From positions 1-64,000 of the forward strand of contig NZ_MOBR01000004.1 of NCBI RefSeq assembly GCF_003732705.1: a DNA stretch of 64,000 nt, given 5' to 3'. Both the position numbers and the translations under genes were made by a program. This DNA is from Pseudomonas frederiksbergensis (GTDB lineage Bacteria; Pseudomonadota; Gammaproteobacteria; Pseudomonadales; Pseudomonadaceae). This document shows positions 16,857 to 26,796 of this stretch, in pieces (within the stretch, counting starts at the first letter, position 1; every line of letters starts with the position of its first letter). The notes under the pieces were generated by a model, which ran no database searches, was not told where the DNA came from, and saw only the letters and a list, made by a program, of their open reading frames with translations.

Positions 16857-17725
16857 TGGCCGCTCGCGCCGGGATAGAAACCGTCAGACAGCTTTTTCAG
16901 CGCCTCGGGCAATCGTGGCCCCAACCCGCCCACCAGCAACGTCGGGTCGAGCTCCATCACTCGCCCATTCTTGGCTGCGCGGATCGAGGACAGGATCGGA
17001 TTTTCCTTGAACAACGCCGCACGGGCCGCGTCGCCGGTCAGCGCACGATCGGCAAACACCAGCACTTCGGGATTCAGACTGGCCAGGGACTCATTGGAAA
17101 ACGGCTTATAGCCGGTATGCGTCGCCAGATTGTGGCCACCAGCCCGTTGCAGCAGCCAATCGGCGGCGGTGTCCTTGCCGGCGATCATTGGCTTGCCGCC
17201 CATATGGCCGAGCAACAACAGCACGCCCGGCGCTTTCTGTTTGAGCTGCGCCTGGGTGACCCGGACCTTCTGCTGATCCAGTTGCTGTTGATAGGCCTGC
17301 AAGGCTTGGGAGGCCTGATCTTCAGCGCCGAGCAGTTTGCCCAGGTGCTCCAGATTACTTCGCAGCGCAGGCAAATCCGGCTGAGCAGAGAACAACTCAA
17401 CTTGAACGCCCGCCGTGCGAATCTGCGAAAGCACCGGCGGCGGCCCCATTTCTTCGGTGCCGACCAGAATCTGCGGGCGTAAGCTCAAGATGCCTTCCGC
17501 CGACAACTGCCGCTGATAACCGATGCTCGGCAACGTCTTGAGGGATTCCGGATGCTGGCTGGTGGTATCGACGCCGACCAGTTTTGATTCACCGCCCAAC
17601 GCGCTCACCCATTCCGTCAGGGCGCCACCAGCGCTGACCCAACGTTGCGGCAGCTCGGCCGCTGTCGCCTGATGGCTGACGAGTAGTCCGACACACAGGG
17701 CAAGAACGCGGGGACTCAGGCGCAT
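16853..17725 (-). CDS. phuT: Periplasmic heme-binding protein
   Basis: 290 residues from the ATG at 17725 (MRLSPRVLALCVGLL), which begins a proper Sec signal cleaved after ATAA; longer in-frame readings cross the Fur box. Type III solute-binding fold with a long central helix and PhuT/HmuT features (SLRPQILVGTEEMGPPPVL, and Tyr residues that may ligate heme). First gene of phuTUVW. The operon is iron-repressed by the Fur box at 17819-17837. In P. aeruginosa phuS precedes phuT and phuR is divergent; here neither is present. Confidence 0.92.
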   Translation of the reverse strand: MRLSPRVLALCVGLLVSHQATAAELPQRWVSAGGALTEWVSALGGESKLVGVDTTSQHPESLKTLPSIGYQRQLSAEGILSLRPQILVGTEEMGPPPVLSQIRTAGVQVELFSAQPDLPALRSNLEHLGKLLGAEDQASQALQAYQQQLDQQKVRVTQAQLKQKAPGVLLLLGHMGGKPMIAGKDTAADWLLQRAGGHNLATHTGYKPFSNESLASLNPEVLVFADRALTGDAARAALFKENPILSSIRAAKNGRVMELDPTLLVGGLGPRLPEALKKLSDGFYPGASGQ

Positions 17726-17818
17726 AAACAGCTTCCTTAAACGGTTTTCCCGGGCATCCGGCGGACAGGCCAAGTATCCTCGGCAGACCGCACGCGCCCC
17801 ATGGGCGGGCGGCCATTT

Positions 17819-17837
17819 GATAATTGTTTGCATTTGC
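17819..17837 (-). promoter_or_regulatory. Fur box upstream of phuT
   Basis: Read on the minus strand, GCAAATGCAAACAATTATC matches the 19-bp Fur consensus at 13 positions. It lies 93 bp before phuT and 51 bp before the divergent Rieske gene, so it may control both. Confidence 0.68.
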
Positions 17838-17888
17838 ACGTCAAGCCCGGACATATCTCGTCACGAGCCGCGCCCCTTGAGGATAGAC

Positions 17889-18206
17889 ATGAAGTTTCTT
17901 TGCCCAGGCCCAGAGTTGGCCGATGCCAGCAGCCGCGGTTTCGACATCGATGGCCAGAGGCTCTTCGCCGTGCGCCGGGGCGGACAGGTTTACGTCTATC
18001 TCAACCGCTGTCCGCACCGTGGCGTCGGCCTCGAATGGAAACCCGACCAGTTTCTCGACCCCAGCAATAGCCTGATCCAGTGCGCCACCCACGGCGCACT
18101 GTTTCTGATCGAAGACGGCGAATGCGTTGCCGGCCCGTGCGCCGGGCAATCCCTGACCGCTGTGCCCAGCCGCGAAGACGCGCATGGGATCTGGGTCAGC
18201 CTTTAG
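17889..18206 (+). CDS. Small Rieske [2Fe-2S] ferredoxin-like protein
   Basis: 105 residues from the ATG at 17889 ([10 protein letters not shown]), 5 nt after GAGGA. Both cluster-binding boxes are present: CPHRG near residue 39 and CATHG near residue 61, 17 residues apart in Cys-to-Cys terms typical for Rieske domains. The protein is a stand-alone domain without signal or membrane anchor, so a cytoplasmic electron carrier is likely. Partner unknown. It is divergent from phuT with the Fur box between them and overlaps sfsA tail-to-tail by 4 nt. Confidence 0.88.
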   Translation: MKFLCPGPELADASSRGFDIDGQRLFAVRRGGQVYVYLNRCPHRGVGLEWKPDQFLDPSNSLIQCATHGALFLIEDGECVAGPCAGQSLTAVPSREDAHGIWVSL

Positions 18207-18916
18207 CCGTTGAGCAACACGTCCAGGCGCCGATCAACCACCATCTCTTCGTGGCTCAGGCGCACGCCATAGGCCAACACCTCGACCCCACACGACACTG
18301 CCTCGCGCAACGCAGCGGCGTAGGCCGAATCGATTTCTTCGGCAGGACGCACGGCCTCGATGCCGCTGAGATTGACGCAATACAACTGCACCGCGCGAAT
18401 CCCGTCCCGAGCCAAGTGGGCCAATTCCCGCAAATGCTTGGCCCCGCGCTGGGTCACCGCGTCGGGAAACGCCGCCACGGACGTGCCGTCGAAACCCAAT
18501 GTGACACTTTTGACTTCCACGTACGCCAGCCCGCTCGGGTAATCGAGGCGGAAATCGATACGGCTGCTTTCCTGACCGTAAGCCACTTCGCGTTTCAGCT
18601 CCGTAAAGCCGTTCAGTTCGGTGATCACGCCTGCACGCAGCGCTTCTTCGATCAAGCCGTTGGCCCGTCCGGTGTTCACACAGAACAGCCGCCCTTGGGG
18701 GGTTTCGCCGATTTCCCAGGTGCCGGGCAACTTGCGCTTGGGATCGTTGGAGCGACTGAACCAGACCTGCCCGCCCTCGACCTGGCAATTGAGCATCGAG
18801 CCGGTGTTGGGGCAGTGAATGGTCAACAACTCGCCGCTAACGGTTTCGATATCGGCGAGAAAACGCTTGTAGCGGCGGATCAAACGACCTTCTTCGAGGG
18901 GAGGATGAAAACGCAT
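18203..18916 (-). CDS. sfsA: SfsA family DNA/RNA nuclease
   Basis: 237 residues, the normal length. An N-terminal OB-like part ([21 protein letters not shown]) leads into the nuclease-like domain with ESSRIDF, the YVEVKSVTL active-site strand and the conserved C-terminal block. SfsA was first named as a sugar fermentation stimulation protein and is now regarded as a nuclease. Its start overlaps the stop of the aminotransferase gene by one base (18916), implying cotranscription. Confidence 0.94.
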   Translation of the reverse strand: MRFHPPLEEGRLIRRYKRFLADIETVSGELLTIHCPNTGSMLNCQVEGGQVWFSRSNDPKRKLPGTWEIGETPQGRLFCVNTGRANGLIEEALRAGVITELNGFTELKREVAYGQESSRIDFRLDYPSGLAYVEVKSVTLGFDGTSVAAFPDAVTQRGAKHLRELAHLARDGIRAVQLYCVNLSGIEAVRPAEEIDSAYAAALREAVSCGVEVLAYGVRLSHEEMVVDRRLDVLLNG

Positions 18917-20088
18917 CAGCCTTGCCAGCTCTTCAAGCCGTGAGCGATGCGCTCCACCGCTTCCTGCAAGCGCGGCAGGCTTTGGGTGTAGGCAAACCGC
19001 ACATGATGCCCGGCCTGATAACGCCCGAAGTCCAGGCCCGGGGTGATTGCCACATGCTCGGTTTCGAGGAAATGTCGGCAGAACGCGAAGGCATCGCCGC
19101 CGAACTGGCTGATATCGGCGTACAAGTAGAACGCGCCTTCCGGTTCCACGGCGATGCCGAAACCGAGTTCACGCAGGGCTGGCAGCAGGAAATCGCGACG
19201 ACGACCGAATTCGGCGCGGCGCTCTTCCAGAATGCTGATGGTCGCCGGCTCGAAGCAGGCCAACGCAGCGTGCTGGGCCATGCTCGGCGCGCTGATGTAG
19301 AGGTTCTGGGCGAGTTTTTCCAGTTCGCCGACCGCCGCTTCTGGCGCCACCAGCCAACCGAGGCGCCAACCGGTCATGCCGAAATACTTGGAAAAACTAT
19401 TTAGGACGAAAGCACTGTCATCGACTTCCAGCACACTGGCCGCGTCGGTGCCGTAGGTCAGGCCGTGGTAGATCTCGTCCACCACGAGATGGCCGTGGCG
19501 CTGCTTGATCGCTGTCGAGAGTCCGGCCAGCTCATCGCGGGTCAGGATGGTCCCGGTCGGATTGGCCGGCGAGGCCACCAGGGCGCCGACGCTGTCGTGA
19601 TCCCAGTGGCGCGCCACCAGGTCCGGGGTCAGTTGATAGCGAACGTCCGGACCGACAGGCACCAACTGCGCCGCGCCTTCCACCAACCGCAGGAAATGCC
19701 GGTTGCACGGGTAGCCCGGGTCCGCCAGCAGCCAGTGTTTGCCCGGATCGACCAACAAGGCGCTGGCCAGCAGCAACGCGCCGGAACCGCCCGGGGTTAC
19801 CAGAATTCGCTGTGGATCGATATTCAGCCCGTACCGCTGCTGATAAAAGCCGGAAATGGCCTCGCGCAGTTCGGGGATACCCCGGGCGGCGGTGTAACGG
19901 GTTTTGCCCGCGGTCAACGCAGCCTGGCCGGCCTGAATGATCGGCTCGGCGGTGGTGAAGTCGGGTTCGCCGATTTCCAGGTGAATCACATCGTGGCCAG
20001 CGGCCTGCAATTCATTGGCTCGCGCCAGCAGCGCCATGACATGGAACGGTTCGATCGCACGACTGCGCGCACTGTAGGGCTGAGCCAT
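18916..20088 (-). CDS. Pyridoxal-phosphate aminotransferase, class I/II
   Basis: 390 residues, fold type I. The PLP lysine is in [16 protein letters not shown] (near residue 235), with the upstream NPTGT loop, DEIYHGL and a C-terminal HVRFAYTQS arginine that binds the substrate carboxylate. The closest general type is the aspartate/alanine/aromatic aminotransferase (AspC/AlaC-like) group, but substrate cannot be read from sequence. First gene of a two-gene unit with sfsA. Confidence 0.9.
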   Translation of the reverse strand: MAQPYSARSRAIEPFHVMALLARANELQAAGHDVIHLEIGEPDFTTAEPIIQAGQAALTAGKTRYTAARGIPELREAISGFYQQRYGLNIDPQRILVTPGGSGALLLASALLVDPGKHWLLADPGYPCNRHFLRLVEGAAQLVPVGPDVRYQLTPDLVARHWDHDSVGALVASPANPTGTILTRDELAGLSTAIKQRHGHLVVDEIYHGLTYGTDAASVLEVDDSAFVLNSFSKYFGMTGWRLGWLVAPEAAVGELEKLAQNLYISAPSMAQHAALACFEPATISILEERRAEFGRRRDFLLPALRELGFGIAVEPEGAFYLYADISQFGGDAFAFCRHFLETEHVAITPGLDFGRYQAGHHVRFAYTQSLPRLQEAVERIAHGLKSWQG

Positions 20089-20420
20089 TAGCCTTCCTTC
20101 AACGGGGAAAAGAATCGATTCTACCTATCCACTGGAACGAGGGAGAACCTAAAGCGGTCAGAGCCGTATAACCGGGGCTGCAAACGACTCGAGCGAGTGT
20201 CTCAGGTTTGACTAAAATCAATATTTGATCAGGTCTCCAGCACCACCAGACAAGGCTTTGCAATCATTTGCAAGCACCGTGAGCCACTACTGCGACATCC
20301 GGGAGTAGCGCGGTCCGTTTTGATCTGGTAAGTTCGCCCGCTTGCAGCCGCAGGGCCGGCAGGTGTCGGTGATGGAGCAATCCTGCGCAATGGATTACAA
20401 GAGTAGAGGCGGTCCATTTC
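20089..20420 (+). other. Intergenic region upstream of dksA
   Basis: 332 bp between divergent genes. I see no gene or REP. A TTGACT followed by A/T-rich sequence (20207-20228) could belong to a dksA promoter about 200 bp upstream, but no well-spaced -10 hexamer is obvious. GC-rich inverted segments around 20330-20370 (CCGCTTGCAGCCGCAGGGCCGGCAG) suggest a structured dksA leader. Confidence 0.3.
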
Positions 20421-20861
20421 ATGCCCACCCAAGCAAAGCAGCAAAACCAGTCGATCAGCGGCTTCGAACCCTACAAAGAAGTTAAGGGCGAGGAGTACAT
20501 GGGGAAGCCCATGCGCGCTCACTTCACCAAGATCCTGAATAAGTGGAAACAGGACTTGATGCAGGAAGTCGACCGCACGGTTGATCACATGAAAGACGAA
20601 GCGGCCAACTTCCCTGATCCGGCAGATCGTGCCAGCCAGGAAGAAGAATTCAGCCTTGAATTGCGCGCCCGCGACCGTGAGCGCAAGTTGATCAAGAAGA
20701 TCGACAAAACACTGCAATTGATCGAAGACGAAGAATATGGCTGGTGCGAGTCCTGCGGCGTCGAGATCGGCGTCAAGCGACTGGAAGCCCGCCCTACCGC
20801 CGACATGTGCGTTGACTGCAAGACCCTGGCGGAAATCAAGGAAAAGCAAGTCGGCAAGTAA
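20421..20861 (+). CDS. dksA: RNA polymerase-binding transcription factor DksA
   Basis: 146 residues. A coiled-coil hairpin (about 35-110) carries the acidic tip in DPADRASQEEE, which enters the polymerase secondary channel. The C-terminal zinc finger has four cysteines (CESCG and CVDCK), so this is the zinc-containing paralogue, not DksA2. With ppGpp it inhibits rRNA and tRNA promoters with GC-rich discriminators, such as those at both the rRNA and tRNA loci in this window, and activates amino acid promoters. It has its own terminator. Confidence 0.97.
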   Translation: MPTQAKQQNQSISGFEPYKEVKGEEYMGKPMRAHFTKILNKWKQDLMQEVDRTVDHMKDEAANFPDPADRASQEEEFSLELRARDRERKLIKKIDKTLQLIEDEEYGWCESCGVEIGVKRLEARPTADMCVDCKTLAEIKEKQVGK

Positions 20862-20880
20862 TCTCGACTTGAACCAAGAA

Positions 20881-20905
20881 CGGAGCGTGCGAACGCTCCG
20901 TTTTT
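20881..20905 (+). terminator. dksA terminator
   Basis: CGGAGCGT and ACGCTCCG (20881-20900) form an 8-bp stem with a GCGA loop, followed by TTTTT. Confidence 0.92.
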
Positions 20906-20934
20906 GTTTCTGCAATTCGCCACAACAGCACACC

Positions 20935-21024
20935 TGTGGGAGCGAGCCTGCTCGCGAATACGGTCGGACATTCAACATTTTTGTTGGCTGACACACCGCT
21001 TTCGCGAGCAGGCTCGCTCCCACA
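20935..21024. repeat. REP pair (REPIN)
   Basis: Inverted 'gtgggagcgagcctgctcgcgaa' copies around a TTCAACATTTTTGTTGGCTGA centre, between dksA and gluQ; the right arm ends 38 bp before the gluQ start. Confidence 0.92.
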
Positions 21025-21062
21025 ATGGCTCGCGTACGACCAGACGACGTAACATCGCCCTC

Positions 21063-21950
21063 ATGACTACCACCCCTTACATCGGCCGCTTCGCCCCCAC
21101 GCCCAGCGGCCACTTGCACTTCGGCTCGCTGGTCGCTGCCCTGGCCTCGTACCTCGACGCCCGCTCGGTGGGCGGTCGCTGGCTGATGCGCATGGAAGAC
21201 CTCGACCCGCCACGGGAAGAACCCGGCGCCCAGGCCGCGATCCTCCGTGCCTTGGAAAGCTATGGCTTCGAATGGGACGGCGAACTGGTCCGCCAAAGCG
21301 ATCGGCACGACGCCTACGCCGAAGTGCTCAATCGCCTGTTCAATCATGGCCTGGCTTACGCTTGCACCTGTTCGCGCAAGCAACTGGAGCCGTATCACGG
21401 CATTTATCCGGGCCTGTGCCGCAATGCCGGGCATGGCACCGACGACGCCGCCATCCGCCTGCGCGTGCCGGAGCTGGAATATCACTTCATCGACCGGGTG
21501 CAAGGCGAATTCCGCCAGCACCTGGGCCGGGAAGTCGGGGATTTCGTGATTCGCCGCCGCGACGGGCTCTACGCCTATCAACTGGCCGTGGTGCTCGACG
21601 ACGCTTGGCAAGGCATCACCGATATCGTGCGCGGCGCCGACCTGCTCGACTCCACGCCGCGCCAGCTCTACCTGCAAGAACTGCTCGGCCTGCCGCAACC
21701 GCGTTACCTGCACGTGCCGCTGATCACCCAGCCGGACGGTAACAAACTCGGCAAATCCTACCGCTCGCCACCATTGGCCGACGATCAGGCCACGCCGCTG
21801 TTACTGCGGGCACTGCGGGCGCTGGGGCAAAATCCGGGCAGCGAATTGGCTTACGCCACGCCACGGGAAGTGCTGAATTGGGGCATTGCCCACTGGGATG
21901 CCGCCCGGATCCCGCGCACACTGGCCCTGCCTGAAGCGCAACTGCAGTGA
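21063..21950 (+). CDS. gluQ: Glutamyl-Q tRNA(Asp) synthetase
   Basis: 295 residues from the ATG at 21063 (MTTTPYIGRFAPTPSG). A GluRS-like catalytic core without the anticodon-binding domain: HIGH-type motif GHLHFGS, zinc ligands in YACTCSR and YPGLCR, and KMSKS variant KLGKS. It activates glutamate and transfers it to queuosine-34 of tRNA-Asp. It follows dksA across a terminator and REP pair; dksA-gluQ linkage is common in proteobacteria. Also named gluQRS. Confidence 0.95.
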   Translation: MTTTPYIGRFAPTPSGHLHFGSLVAALASYLDARSVGGRWLMRMEDLDPPREEPGAQAAILRALESYGFEWDGELVRQSDRHDAYAEVLNRLFNHGLAYACTCSRKQLEPYHGIYPGLCRNAGHGTDDAAIRLRVPELEYHFIDRVQGEFRQHLGREVGDFVIRRRDGLYAYQLAVVLDDAWQGITDIVRGADLLDSTPRQLYLQELLGLPQPRYLHVPLITQPDGNKLGKSYRSPPLADDQATPLLLRALRALGQNPGSELAYATPREVLNWGIAHWDAARIPRTLALPEAQLQ

Positions 21951-22025
21951 TGGCACTTGCAGTAGCGCCGCCATCCGTTACCATCGCCGCACGTTTTCGG
22001 GCACGCGCATAAAAGAGAGGCCGGG

Positions 22026-22202
22026 ATGTACATCTATCGCTTGGTCCTGCTTTTGGTAGTGGGGATTTATCTGTTCTCCCCGGCCATCATGGATTGGTGG
22101 ATCGACGCCACTGGCGCCTGGTATCGCCCTTATCTGCTCTGGCTGATTCTGATCGTCGTGACTTTCATCCTGCAGAGCCAAAAAGATGCCGATGAGCTTT
22201 AG
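22026..22202 (+). CDS. cbrX: CbrX small membrane protein
   Basis: 58 residues: MYIYRLVLLLVVGIYLFSPA begins one transmembrane helix, DWWIDATGAWYR is a short loop and LLWLILIVVTFILQS a second helix. Its stop lies inside the cbrA start region (17-nt overlap), so cbrA is translationally coupled to it. In P. putida and P. aeruginosa an equivalent ORF, cbrX, is cotranscribed with cbrA; its own function is unknown. The start is preceded by AGAGAGG, a fair ribosome binding site. Confidence 0.85.
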   Translation: MYIYRLVLLLVVGIYLFSPAIMDWWIDATGAWYRPYLLWLILIVVTFILQSQKDADEL

Positions 22203-25140
22203 CCTGACCCAGATGATCCTGATCAGCGCCGCGTACCTGGCGGTGCTGTTCGGCGTTGCCTGGATCAGCGAACGGGGCATGATCCCCCGGGCGATCATTC
22301 GCCACCCGCTGACCTACACCCTGTCGCTGGGGGTTTACGCCAGTGCGTGGGCGTTTTATGGCACGGTCGGCCTGGCCTATCAGTACGGCTACGGCTTTCT
22401 CTCCAGCTATTTAGGCGTCTCAGGTGCATTTCTGCTCGCGCCGGTGTTGCTGTACCCGATCCTGAAAATCACCCGCACCTATCAACTGTCGTCGCTGGCG
22501 GATTTGTTCGCTTTCCGCTTCCGCAGCACCTGGGCCGGCGCACTGACCACAATCTTCATGCTGATCGGCGTCTTGCCGCTGCTGGCATTGCAGATTCAAG
22601 CGGTGGCCGATTCCATCGGCATCCTCACCCGCGAACCGGTGCAGCACCGCGTGGCCCTGAGCTTCTGCGCACTGATTACCCTGTTCACGATTTTCTTCGG
22701 CTCGCGTCATATTGCGACGCGGGAGAAACACGAAGGCCTGGTGTTCGCGATTGCCTTCGAATCGGTGATCAAGCTGATCGCCATCGGCGGCGTTGGCCTG
22801 TATGCGTTGTACGGCGTGTTCGACGGTCCGCAACAGCTGGAATTGTGGCTGCTGCAAAACCAGACCGCCCTCGCCGCGTTGCACACGCCTTTGCAGGAAG
22901 GCCCGTGGCGTACGCTGCTGCTGGTGTTTTTCGCTTCGGCGATCGTGATGCCGCACATGTATCACATGACCTTTACCGAAAACCTCAACCCGCGCTCGCT
23001 GGTCAGTGCGAGCTGGGGCTTGCCGCTGTTCCTGCTGTTGATGAGCCTGGCGGTGCCGCTGATTCTCTGGGCCGGGCTGAAACTGGGCGCCACAACGAAC
23101 CCGGAATATTTCACCCTCGGCATCGGCATTGCCGCCAACAACAAGGCATTGGCGCTACTGGCCTACGTCGGCGGCTTGTCGGCGGCCAGCGGTTTGATCA
23201 TCGTCACCACCCTGGCGTTGTCCGGGATGGCGCTTAACCATCTGGTGCTGCCGCTGTATCAGCCACCGGCCGAAGGCAACATCTACCGCTGGCTGAAGTG
23301 GACCCGCCGGGCGCTGATCGTCGCGATCATCATGGCCGGTTACGGTTTCTACTTGTTGCTGGGCGCCGAGCAAGACCTGGCCAACCTCGGCATCGTCGCT
23401 TTCGTCGCCACGTTGCAATTCTTGCCCGGCGTGCTGTCGGTCCTGTATTGGCCGACCGCTAACCGTCGCGGTTTCATCGCCGGTTTGCTCGCAGGGATCC
23501 TGGTGTGGATGGTGACCATGCTGATGCCGCTGGTGGGCAATCTGCAGGGTTTCTACATTCCGCTGCTGAACATGATCTACGTGCTCGACGACACCAGTTG
23601 GCACATGGCGGCGATAGCCTCGCTGGCCGCCAACGTGCTGATGTTCACCCTGATCTCGCTGTTCACCAACGCCAGCCCCGAAGAAGCCAGCGCTGCCGAA
23701 GCTTGCGCCGTGGACAACGTTCGTCGCCCGCAACGCCGGGAACTGCACGCTGCCTCGCCCCAGGAATTCGCCACGCAACTGGCCAAACCATTGGGCGCCA
23801 AGGCTGCGCAAAAAGAAGTCGAGCAAGCCCTGCGCGATCTCTATCTGCCCTTCGACGAGCGCCGGCCTTACGCCTTGCGTCGTTTGCGTGACCGCATTGA
23901 GGCCAACCTTTCCGGCCTGATGGGCCCGAGCGTCGCCCAGGACATGGTCGAAACCTTCCTGCCTTATAAGGCCGGCGGCGAAAACTATGTGACCGAAGAC
24001 ATCCACTTCATCGAAAGCCGTCTCGAGGATTACCACTCGCGCCTCACCGGCCTGGCCGCTGAACTCGATGCCCTGCGCCGCTACCACCGCCAGACGTTGC
24101 AGGAACTGCCGATGGGTGTCTGCTCCCTGGCCAAGGATCAAGAGATCCTGATGTGGAACAAAGCCATGGAAGAGCTGACCGGGATTGCCGCGCAGCGTGT
24201 GGTCGGCTCGCGCCTGAGCACCATTGGCGATCCGTGGAAAGAATTGTTGCAAGGTTTTATCAACCTGCCCGACGAGCATTTGCACAAACAGCACTTGGCC
24301 CTCGATGGCCAGACCCGCTGGCTGAATCTGCACAAAGCCGCAATCGATGAACCGCTGGCGCCGGGCAACAGTGGCCTGGTGCTGCTGGTGGAAGACCTGA
24401 CCGAAACCCAAATGCTCGAAGACAAACTGGTGCACTCCGAGCGATTGGCGAGCATCGGCCGACTGGCGGCGGGGGTGGCCCATGAAATCGGCAACCCGAT
24501 CACCGGCATCGCCTGCCTGGCGCAGAACCTGCGCGAAGAGCGCGAGGAAGACGCCGAGCTGACGGAAATCAGCGGGCAGATTCTGGAGCAGACCAAACGC
24601 GTGTCGCGCATCGTCCAGTCGTTGATGAGCTTCGCCCACGCCGGCAGCCATCAGCACAGCGATGAGCCCGTCTGTCTGGCCGAAGTCGCCCAGGATGCCA
24701 TCGGTTTGCTAGCCCTGAACCGGCGCAATTTCGAAGTACAGTTCTACAACCTGTGCGACCCCGATCACTGGGTCGAAGGCGATCCCCAGCGGCTCGCCCA
24801 GGTATTGATCAACCTGCTCTCCAACGCCCGCGACGCCTCACCGCCCCACAGTGCGGTGCGGGTCAAAAGCGAAGCCGGCGAACACACGGTCGATCTGATC
24901 GTGGAAGACGAAGGCAGCGGAATTCCGAAGAACATCATGGATAGATTGTTCGAACCCTTCTTCACCACCAAGGATCCTGGCGAAGGCACCGGTCTGGGCC
25001 TTGCACTGGTCTATTCCATCGTTGAAGAGCATTATGGACAAATCACCATCGACAGCCCGGCTGATGTACAAAGCCAACGCGGCACCCGTATCCGGGTGAC
25101 CTTACCGCGTCATGTCGAAGCGACGTCCGCTGTGAACTGA
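22186..25140 (+). CDS. cbrA: Two-component sensor kinase CbrA
   Basis: 984 residues. Residues 1 to about 500 form an SLC5-type solute:sodium symporter domain of about 13 helices, followed by a linker (STAC-like), a PAS domain (about 625-740), HisKA with the phospho-acceptor His766 in [11 protein letters not shown], and HATPase_c with GSGIP and GTGLGLAL boxes. CbrA with CbrB controls carbon/nitrogen balance, histidine and amino acid use, and CrcZ expression. The transporter domain can move histidine in P. putida. ATG codons at 22186 and 22192 are both possible. Coupled to cbrX and 22 bp before cbrB. Confidence 0.97.
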   Translation: MPMSFSLTQMILISAAYLAVLFGVAWISERGMIPRAIIRHPLTYTLSLGVYASAWAFYGTVGLAYQYGYGFLSSYLGVSGAFLLAPVLLYPILKITRTYQLSSLADLFAFRFRSTWAGALTTIFMLIGVLPLLALQIQAVADSIGILTREPVQHRVALSFCALITLFTIFFGSRHIATREKHEGLVFAIAFESVIKLIAIGGVGLYALYGVFDGPQQLELWLLQNQTALAALHTPLQEGPWRTLLLVFFASAIVMPHMYHMTFTENLNPRSLVSASWGLPLFLLLMSLAVPLILWAGLKLGATTNPEYFTLGIGIAANNKALALLAYVGGLSAASGLIIVTTLALSGMALNHLVLPLYQPPAEGNIYRWLKWTRRALIVAIIMAGYGFYLLLGAEQDLANLGIVAFVATLQFLPGVLSVLYWPTANRRGFIAGLLAGILVWMVTMLMPLVGNLQGFYIPLLNMIYVLDDTSWHMAAIASLAANVLMFTLISLFTNASPEEASAAEACAVDNVRRPQRRELHAASPQEFATQLAKPLGAKAAQKEVEQALRDLYLPFDERRPYALRRLRDRIEANLSGLMGPSVAQDMVETFLPYKAGGENYVTEDIHFIESRLEDYHSRLTGLAAELDALRRYHRQTLQELPMGVCSLAKDQEILMWNKAMEELTGIAAQRVVGSRLSTIGDPWKELLQGFINLPDEHLHKQHLALDGQTRWLNLHKAAIDEPLAPGNSGLVLLVEDLTETQMLEDKLVHSERLASIGRLAAGVAHEIGNPITGIACLAQNLREEREEDAELTEISGQILEQTKRVSRIVQSLMSFAHAGSHQHSDEPVCLAEVAQDAIGLLALNRRNFEVQFYNLCDPDHWVEGDPQRLAQVLINLLSNARDASPPHSAVRVKSEAGEHTVDLIVEDEGSGIPKNIMDRLFEPFFTTKDPGEGTGLGLALVYSIVEEHYGQITIDSPADVQSQRGTRIRVTLPRHVEATSAVN

Positions 25141-25162
25141 GACCGTCGAGAGTATCGAATCA

Positions 25163-26599
25163 ATGCCGCACATTTTGATCGTCGAAGACGAAACAATTAT
25201 CCGCTCCGCCTTGCGCCGCCTGCTGGAACGTAATCAGTACCAGGTCAGCGAAGCCGGATCCGTGCAGGAAGCACAAGAGCGTTTCAGCATTCCCACGTTT
25301 GACCTGATCGTCAGTGACCTGCGCCTGCCTGGCGCACCGGGTACTGAATTGATCAAGCTTGGCCAGGGCACTCCGGTGCTGATCATGACCAGTTACGCCA
25401 GCCTGCGTTCGGCCGTCGATTCCATGAAGATGGGCGCGGTGGATTACATCGCCAAGCCTTTCGATCACGATGAGATGCTTCAGGCCGTCGCACGGATCCT
25501 GCGCGATCGCCAATCGGCCCCCACCGCCGGTGAACCGGTGGTCGGCAAAGCCGCCAATGGCGCAGCGAAGCCGGGCGTCGATAACAGCAACGGCGAGATC
25601 GGCATCATCGGCTCCTGTCCGCCGATGCAGGATCTGTACAGCAAGATCCGCAAAGTCGCGCCCACCGATTCCAACGTCCTGATCCAGGGCGAGTCCGGTA
25701 CCGGTAAAGAACTGGTGGCCCGCGCCCTGCACAACCTCTCCAAACGCGCCAAGGCACCGATGATTTCGGTGAACTGTGCGGCCATTCCGGAAAGCCTGAT
25801 CGAGTCCGAACTGTTCGGCCACGAAAAAGGCGCGTTCACTGGCGCCAGCGCCGGACGTGCCGGGCTGGTGGAAGCGGCGGACGGCGGCACCCTGTTCCTC
25901 GATGAAATCGGCGAACTGCCACTCGAAGCCCAGGCCCGCTTGCTGCGCGTGTTGCAGGAAGGTGAGATTCGCCGGGTCGGCTCGGTGCAGTCGCAGAAAG
26001 TCGATGTACGCCTGATCGCCGCGACCCACCGGGACCTCAAGAGCCTGGCGAAGATCGGCCAGTTCCGTGAAGACCTTTATTACCGCCTGCACGTGATTGC
26101 CTTGAAACTGCCCGCCCTGCGCGAGCGCGGTGCCGACGTCAACGAAATCGCAGAGGCCTTCCTGAAGCGGCAGAGCGCGCGGGTCAACCGCACCGATCTG
26201 AAGTTTGCCCCGGATGCCGAGCAGGCGATTCGTCACTACACCTGGCCGGGCAACGTTCGTGAGCTGGAAAATGCGGTCGAACGCGCGGTAATCCTGTGCG
26301 AGAGCCCGGAAATTTCCGCCGAGTTGCTGGGCATCGACATCGAGCTGAGCGATCTGGACGATGACGATTTCATCGGCCTGCCCCCCCAACAGGGCAATGC
26401 CGCCGGTAACAATAGCCATGAGCCGACTGAAGACCTGTCGCTGGAAGACTACTTCCAGCACTTCGTCCTTGAGCATCAGGACCACATGACCGAAACCGAA
26501 CTGGCCCGCAAACTCGGGGTCAGCCGCAAATGCTTGTGGGAACGTCGTCAACGCCTGGGCATTCCACGGCGCAAAACCGGGGTGGCCAGCGAAAGCTGA
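25163..26599 (+). CDS. cbrB: NtrC-family response regulator CbrB
   Basis: 478 residues. Receiver domain 1-120 with phospho-acceptor Asp52 (SDLRLPG). Sigma-54 AAA+ domain about 145-380 with Walker A GESGTGKE (about 177) and GAFTGA loop (about 223). A Fis-type helix-turn-helix occupies the C-terminus ([21 protein letters not shown]). It activates the sigma-54 promoter of crcZ just downstream and other catabolic genes. Terminator at 26677-26710. Confidence 0.97.
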   Translation: MPHILIVEDETIIRSALRRLLERNQYQVSEAGSVQEAQERFSIPTFDLIVSDLRLPGAPGTELIKLGQGTPVLIMTSYASLRSAVDSMKMGAVDYIAKPFDHDEMLQAVARILRDRQSAPTAGEPVVGKAANGAAKPGVDNSNGEIGIIGSCPPMQDLYSKIRKVAPTDSNVLIQGESGTGKELVARALHNLSKRAKAPMISVNCAAIPESLIESELFGHEKGAFTGASAGRAGLVEAADGGTLFLDEIGELPLEAQARLLRVLQEGEIRRVGSVQSQKVDVRLIAATHRDLKSLAKIGQFREDLYYRLHVIALKLPALRERGADVNEIAEAFLKRQSARVNRTDLKFAPDAEQAIRHYTWPGNVRELENAVERAVILCESPEISAELLGIDIELSDLDDDDFIGLPPQQGNAAGNNSHEPTEDLSLEDYFQHFVLEHQDHMTETELARKLGVSRKCLWERRQRLGIPRRKTGVASES

Positions 26600-26620
26600 A
26601 CGTCACCTGTCCGGTGTGCG

Positions 26621-26694
26621 GGTAACAAGTGACTTTGTGAAAAAACTGTTACCCCAGTCTTTTCACGTAACAGAAGCCGGGGCTTACGGTAACG
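26621..26694 (+). promoter_or_regulatory. Cluster of GTAAC boxes upstream of crcZ (likely CbrB activator sites)
   Basis: Four copies of a GTAAC core lie 77-150 bp before the sigma-54 promoter: GGTAACA (26621), TGTTACC (26647), CGTAACAG (26666) and CGGTAACG (26687). The second and third form an inverted pair with a 14-bp centre. Position and symmetry fit enhancer sites for CbrB, which is known to bind upstream of crcZ. They are interleaved with the cbrB terminator. Confidence 0.65.
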
Positions 26695-26710
26695 AAGCCC
26701 CGGTTTTTTT
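26677..26710 (+). terminator. cbrB terminator
   Basis: CCGGGGCTT (26677-26685) and AAGCCCCGG (26695-26703) with a 9-nt loop, followed by seven T residues. Confidence 0.94.
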
Positions 26711-26770
26711 GGGCCTCGAAAAACCTCGGCAAGCGGCTTAACCCCTTGTTTTGCTGGGCTTCACAAAAGT

Positions 26771-26786
26771 TGGCACGCACCCTGCT
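26771..26786 (+). promoter_or_regulatory. Sigma-54 promoter of crcZ
   Basis: TGGCACGCACCCTGCT has a perfect -24 box (TGGCACG), GG and GC dinucleotides 10 bp apart and a -12 box matching 4 of 5 positions of TTGCW. Start site expected near 26797. Confidence 0.92.
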
Positions 26787-26796
26787 ATATGTTTAG

